Shown here: positions 62,135 through 64,000 of the stretch, piece by piece
How positions within the stretch are numbered: the first letter of the stretch is position 1
Layout of the letters: every line of letters starts with the position of its first letter
Source of the DNA: Alteromonas mediterranea DE
GTDB lineage: Bacteria > Pseudomonadota > Gammaproteobacteria > Enterobacterales > Alteromonadaceae
NCBI RefSeq assembly: GCF_000020585.3
Contig: NC_011138.3
Span: forward strand, 2,285,676-2,349,675
Reading direction: 5' to 3'
DNA: 64,000 bases
The notes under the pieces: model-generated
Database searches by the model: none
The model's input: only the letters and a program-made list of their open reading frames with translations
Told to the model about the DNA's origin: nothing
Translations under genes and position numbers: made by a program

Positions 62135-62866
62135 CTACAGCGCATAATTTGATAGTAGTTCATTTACCCATTCAGGTACTATTTGAGAAGCCGGCCCTGT
62201 TAACGATTGGTCAAATAACGCATTGGTTGCGCCCGGCGCTAGGTTTGCTTCAATCGTGTATGCACCCGACTCTTTCGCGATCTGAACAAAACCTGCAGCC
62301 GGATACACGTTGCCCGATGTACCAATAGCAATAAAAATGTCAGCTTGGGCTAACGCCGTGTATATCTCGTCCATATACAGGGGCATTTCACCAAACCACA
62401 CAATATCGGGTCGCAATGTTACTCGATGACAACAAGGGCACTTTGTAGTATGATCAAAGCTATCGCGCCACACAAAAGACTGGTGCGAAATGGCGCAGCG
62501 GGCCGACAGAAGTTTGCCGTGCATATGGTAAACCGACTTGCTGCCACCGCGCTCGTGCAAGTCATCAACGTTTTGTGTAACTACCATGAGATCGTCGCCC
62601 AACGCTTGTTCCAATTTAGCTAACGCTTGGTGCGCAGCATTGGGTTGTACATCATCTTGCTGAAGCTGGGCGCGGCGGGCATTGTAAAAGCGATAGACTA
62701 AGCTTGGGTTTTGTTCAAAGGCTTCAGGTGTGGCCACTTCTTCAACGCGGTGGTTTTCCCAAAGCCCGTCGTTATCTCGAAACGTTTTTAGCCCTGATTC
62801 GGCAGAGATACCCGCCCCAGTAAGCACAACAATTTTAGGGTTCGTTAAGGTATTATCAGCAGGCAT
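62135..62866 (-). CDS. cobB: NAD-dependent protein deacylase (sirtuin, CobB)
   Basis: 243 residues. NAD site GAGISAESGLKTFRD; QNVDDLHERGG; catalytic His in HMHGKL; zinc Cys in SARCAIS and KCPCCHR; RPDIVWFGE. It removes acyl groups from lysines using NAD+. There is a Tyr/Arg-type pocket segment (RFYNARRAQL) as in desuccinylating class III sirtuins. Confidence 0.95.
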   Translation of the reverse strand: MPADNTLTNPKIVVLTGAGISAESGLKTFRDNDGLWENHRVEEVATPEAFEQNPSLVYRFYNARRAQLQQDDVQPNAAHQALAKLEQALGDDLMVVTQNVDDLHERGGSKSVYHMHGKLLSARCAISHQSFVWRDSFDHTTKCPCCHRVTLRPDIVWFGEMPLYMDEIYTALAQADIFIAIGTSGNVYPAAGFVQIAKESGAYTIEANLAPGATNALFDQSLTGPASQIVPEWVNELLSNYAL

Positions 62867-62962
62867 GTCAGTCCATCTTTCTCTGCATTTAAATAATGGG
62901 TGGGTAATTGTAAACCGATATGTTTAACGGTGAAATACGCATTGTTAAGGTGAGCGCTTTTT

Positions 62963-63793
62963 TTATTCGTCTGTTACCACAGGATAGTGTGTACCTGCGC
63001 CCCACTCTGACCATGAGCCATCGTAAACAGACACTTGTGTTGCGCCGCACATAAGCGCAGCGACACCAATAATACAGGCCGTTACTCCCGAGCCACAGGT
63101 GCATATAATAGGTTTTCGCAAATCGATATGAGCCCCCTTAAATACGTTTTCTAGTTCGCTTACGGGCAGAAAATGACCGTTTTTGAGTAGTATATCGAAA
63201 GGAACATTGAACGCACCCGGCATGTGCCCTGCTCTTACCCCCTTGCGCGGTTCTGAAATTTCACCTTTAAAACGCGCACTACTGCGCGCATCCACAAGCT
63301 GCGCATCAGTATTTAGCGCCTGCAAAACAGCGCTAGAGTTTGAGAACCAACCCGGGCGCGGCGTGGCCTGATACGTTAACTTTCCGTACTGCTGTTGTTC
63401 AGAAACAGGTAAGCCGGCATTTTCCCATGCGGGTTGACCACCGTTTAATAGGTAGACATCACTATGGCCTAATGCTTTGAGCATCCACCACACTCGAGGA
63501 GCGGTATAAATACCTCGTGTATCGTATACAACGATTGGTGTATTGGCCGTTACACCTTGATTCCCCAAATAAATTGCAAGGTCTTCGGCTGAAGGCATGC
63601 TGTGGGGAAAACCCGTGGTGTGATCGCTTCCTTCACTGTCTAAATCAAAATCAACTGATGCGGGTAACACCATCGCTTTTCGCGTATCCGGTGTTTTCGA
63701 AACGGGATCGTCCATGAGTGCGCGTAAAAGCGTAATGGGCTTTTGTTGCATTGAACTGGCTAATTCAGCTACTGAAAGCAAAACCGAAGACAT
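62963..63793 (-). CDS. sseA: Thiosulfate/3-mercaptopyruvate sulfurtransferase
   Basis: About 276 residues from ATG 63793 (AGGAG upstream). Two rhodanese domains; the catalytic Cys is in TCGSGVTACI at the C-terminal domain, a CGSGVT loop typical of SseA-type enzymes. DSEGSDHTTGFPHSMP and VVYDTRGIYTAPRVWWML are conserved. It transfers sulfur from thiosulfate or mercaptopyruvate to acceptors. Confidence 0.93.
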   Translation of the reverse strand: MSSVLLSVAELASSMQQKPITLLRALMDDPVSKTPDTRKAMVLPASVDFDLDSEGSDHTTGFPHSMPSAEDLAIYLGNQGVTANTPIVVYDTRGIYTAPRVWWMLKALGHSDVYLLNGGQPAWENAGLPVSEQQQYGKLTYQATPRPGWFSNSSAVLQALNTDAQLVDARSSARFKGEISEPRKGVRAGHMPGAFNVPFDILLKNGHFLPVSELENVFKGAHIDLRKPIICTCGSGVTACIIGVAALMCGATQVSVYDGSWSEWGAGTHYPVVTDE

Positions 63794-63807
63794 GTTATTT
63801 CTCCTGA

Positions 63808-63833
63808 AAGGCACTCAGTTAATTGAGTGCCTT
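63808..63833. terminator. Hairpin between tpx and sseA
   Basis: Perfect 10-bp stem AAGGCACTCA (63808-63817) / TGAGTGCCTT (63824-63833), 6-base loop. It lies after the tpx stop on the minus strand and just before the sseA ribosome site, so it may separate the two genes. Confidence 0.7.
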
Positions 63834-63865
63834 ATCACAACTGCCGTTTTTAATTTGGCGGTGCT

Positions 63866-64000
63866 TTATTCGCTTAGTGCAGCAATAGCTGCATCGTAGT
63901 TTGGCTCTTCTGTTGTTTCAGCAACTTGTTCTGTGTAAACAACTTTGCCTTCAGTATCAATAACAACAACCGAACGGGAAAGTAGACCGGTAAGCGGCGC
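63866..64000 (-). CDS. tpx: Thiol peroxidase Tpx, C-terminal fragment
   Basis: The last 44 residues before the stop at 63866-63868; the gene continues beyond the window. [27 protein letters not shown] and [13 protein letters not shown] match the Tpx C-terminus. Tpx is a periplasmic-type peroxiredoxin that reduces peroxides. Confidence 0.9.
   Translation of the reverse strand, partial: APLTGLLSRSVVVIDTEGKVVYTEQVAETTEEPNYDAAIAALSE

Overview
The window looks like the replication terminus of a marine, Alteromonas-like gammaproteobacterial chromosome. Three observations suggest this. A site matching 25 of 28 bases of the E. coli dif sequence lies at 8270-8297. The right third has the order cbb3 oxidase (ccoNOQP), fixH-ccoI-ccoS, fnr/etrA, uspE, ttcA, which is usual in Alteromonadales/Shewanella-type genomes. 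The housekeeping genes (dgkA, bfr pair, cobB, sseA, tpx) are gammaproteobacterial in type. The genus is inferred from family resemblance only.

Layout. (1) 1-7.8 kb: the tail of a small DNA-binding-like gene, then four photolyase/cryptochrome family genes in two divergent pairs (an atypical photolyase and a frameshifted cry-DASH on the minus strand; a class I CPD-type photolyase and an Fe-S (6-4)-type photolyase on the plus strand), a DUF2256 zinc-finger mini-protein and a DUF2254 membrane protein. (2) 7.8-8.7 kb: an AT-rich gene-free stretch holding dif. (3) 8703-38253: a 29.55-kb Tn3-family transposon bounded by about 48-bp inverted repeats and flanked by a 6-bp direct repeat (TTAATA). It carries tnpA, a broken SprT-like gene, a CadR/PbrR regulator, two complete Czc-type efflux sets (each with a CDF exporter and a small His/Cys-rich periplasmic protein), a FecA-like TonB receptor behind a Fur-like dyad, a czcA remnant, an AraC regulator with an unusual DUF3703-metallo-beta-lactamase fusion, a transglutaminase-like protein and a small membrane protein, a tyrosine recombinase, and merR-merT-merP-merA. 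(4) 38.3-40.4 kb: a gene-poor stretch rich in hairpins and a 21-bp triplicate repeat, leading into a second tyrosine recombinase whose gene is preceded by a perfect palindrome built like an Xer/dif core site. (5) 40.5-64 kb: chromosomal backbone with dgkA, a frameshifted UspA, a cytochrome c lipoprotein, an FMN glutamate-synthase-like protein, a CPA2 antiporter, two complementary bacterioferritins, the cbb3 oxidase operon behind a perfect FNR box, its maturation genes, fnr, uspE, ttcA, a patatin-like protein, a DUF2987/Bax/membrane protein block, LysE, CobB, a sulfurtransferase and the end of Tpx.

How the parts fit. The transposon is a heavy-metal island combining Zn/Cd/Co-type efflux, Hg(II) reduction and a poorly described AraC-linked module, and it has landed about 400 bp from dif. 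Two MerR-type promoters with over-long spacers mark metal-inducible starts for the first CDF/czc set and for merTPA. The backbone right arm is an O2-limited respiration block under FNR control.

Caution. Four genes (cry-DASH, SprT-like, UspA, ccoP) are broken by one or a few single-base losses. Because ccoP lies in an otherwise perfect oxidase operon, base-level sequence error is a serious alternative to real pseudogenes.
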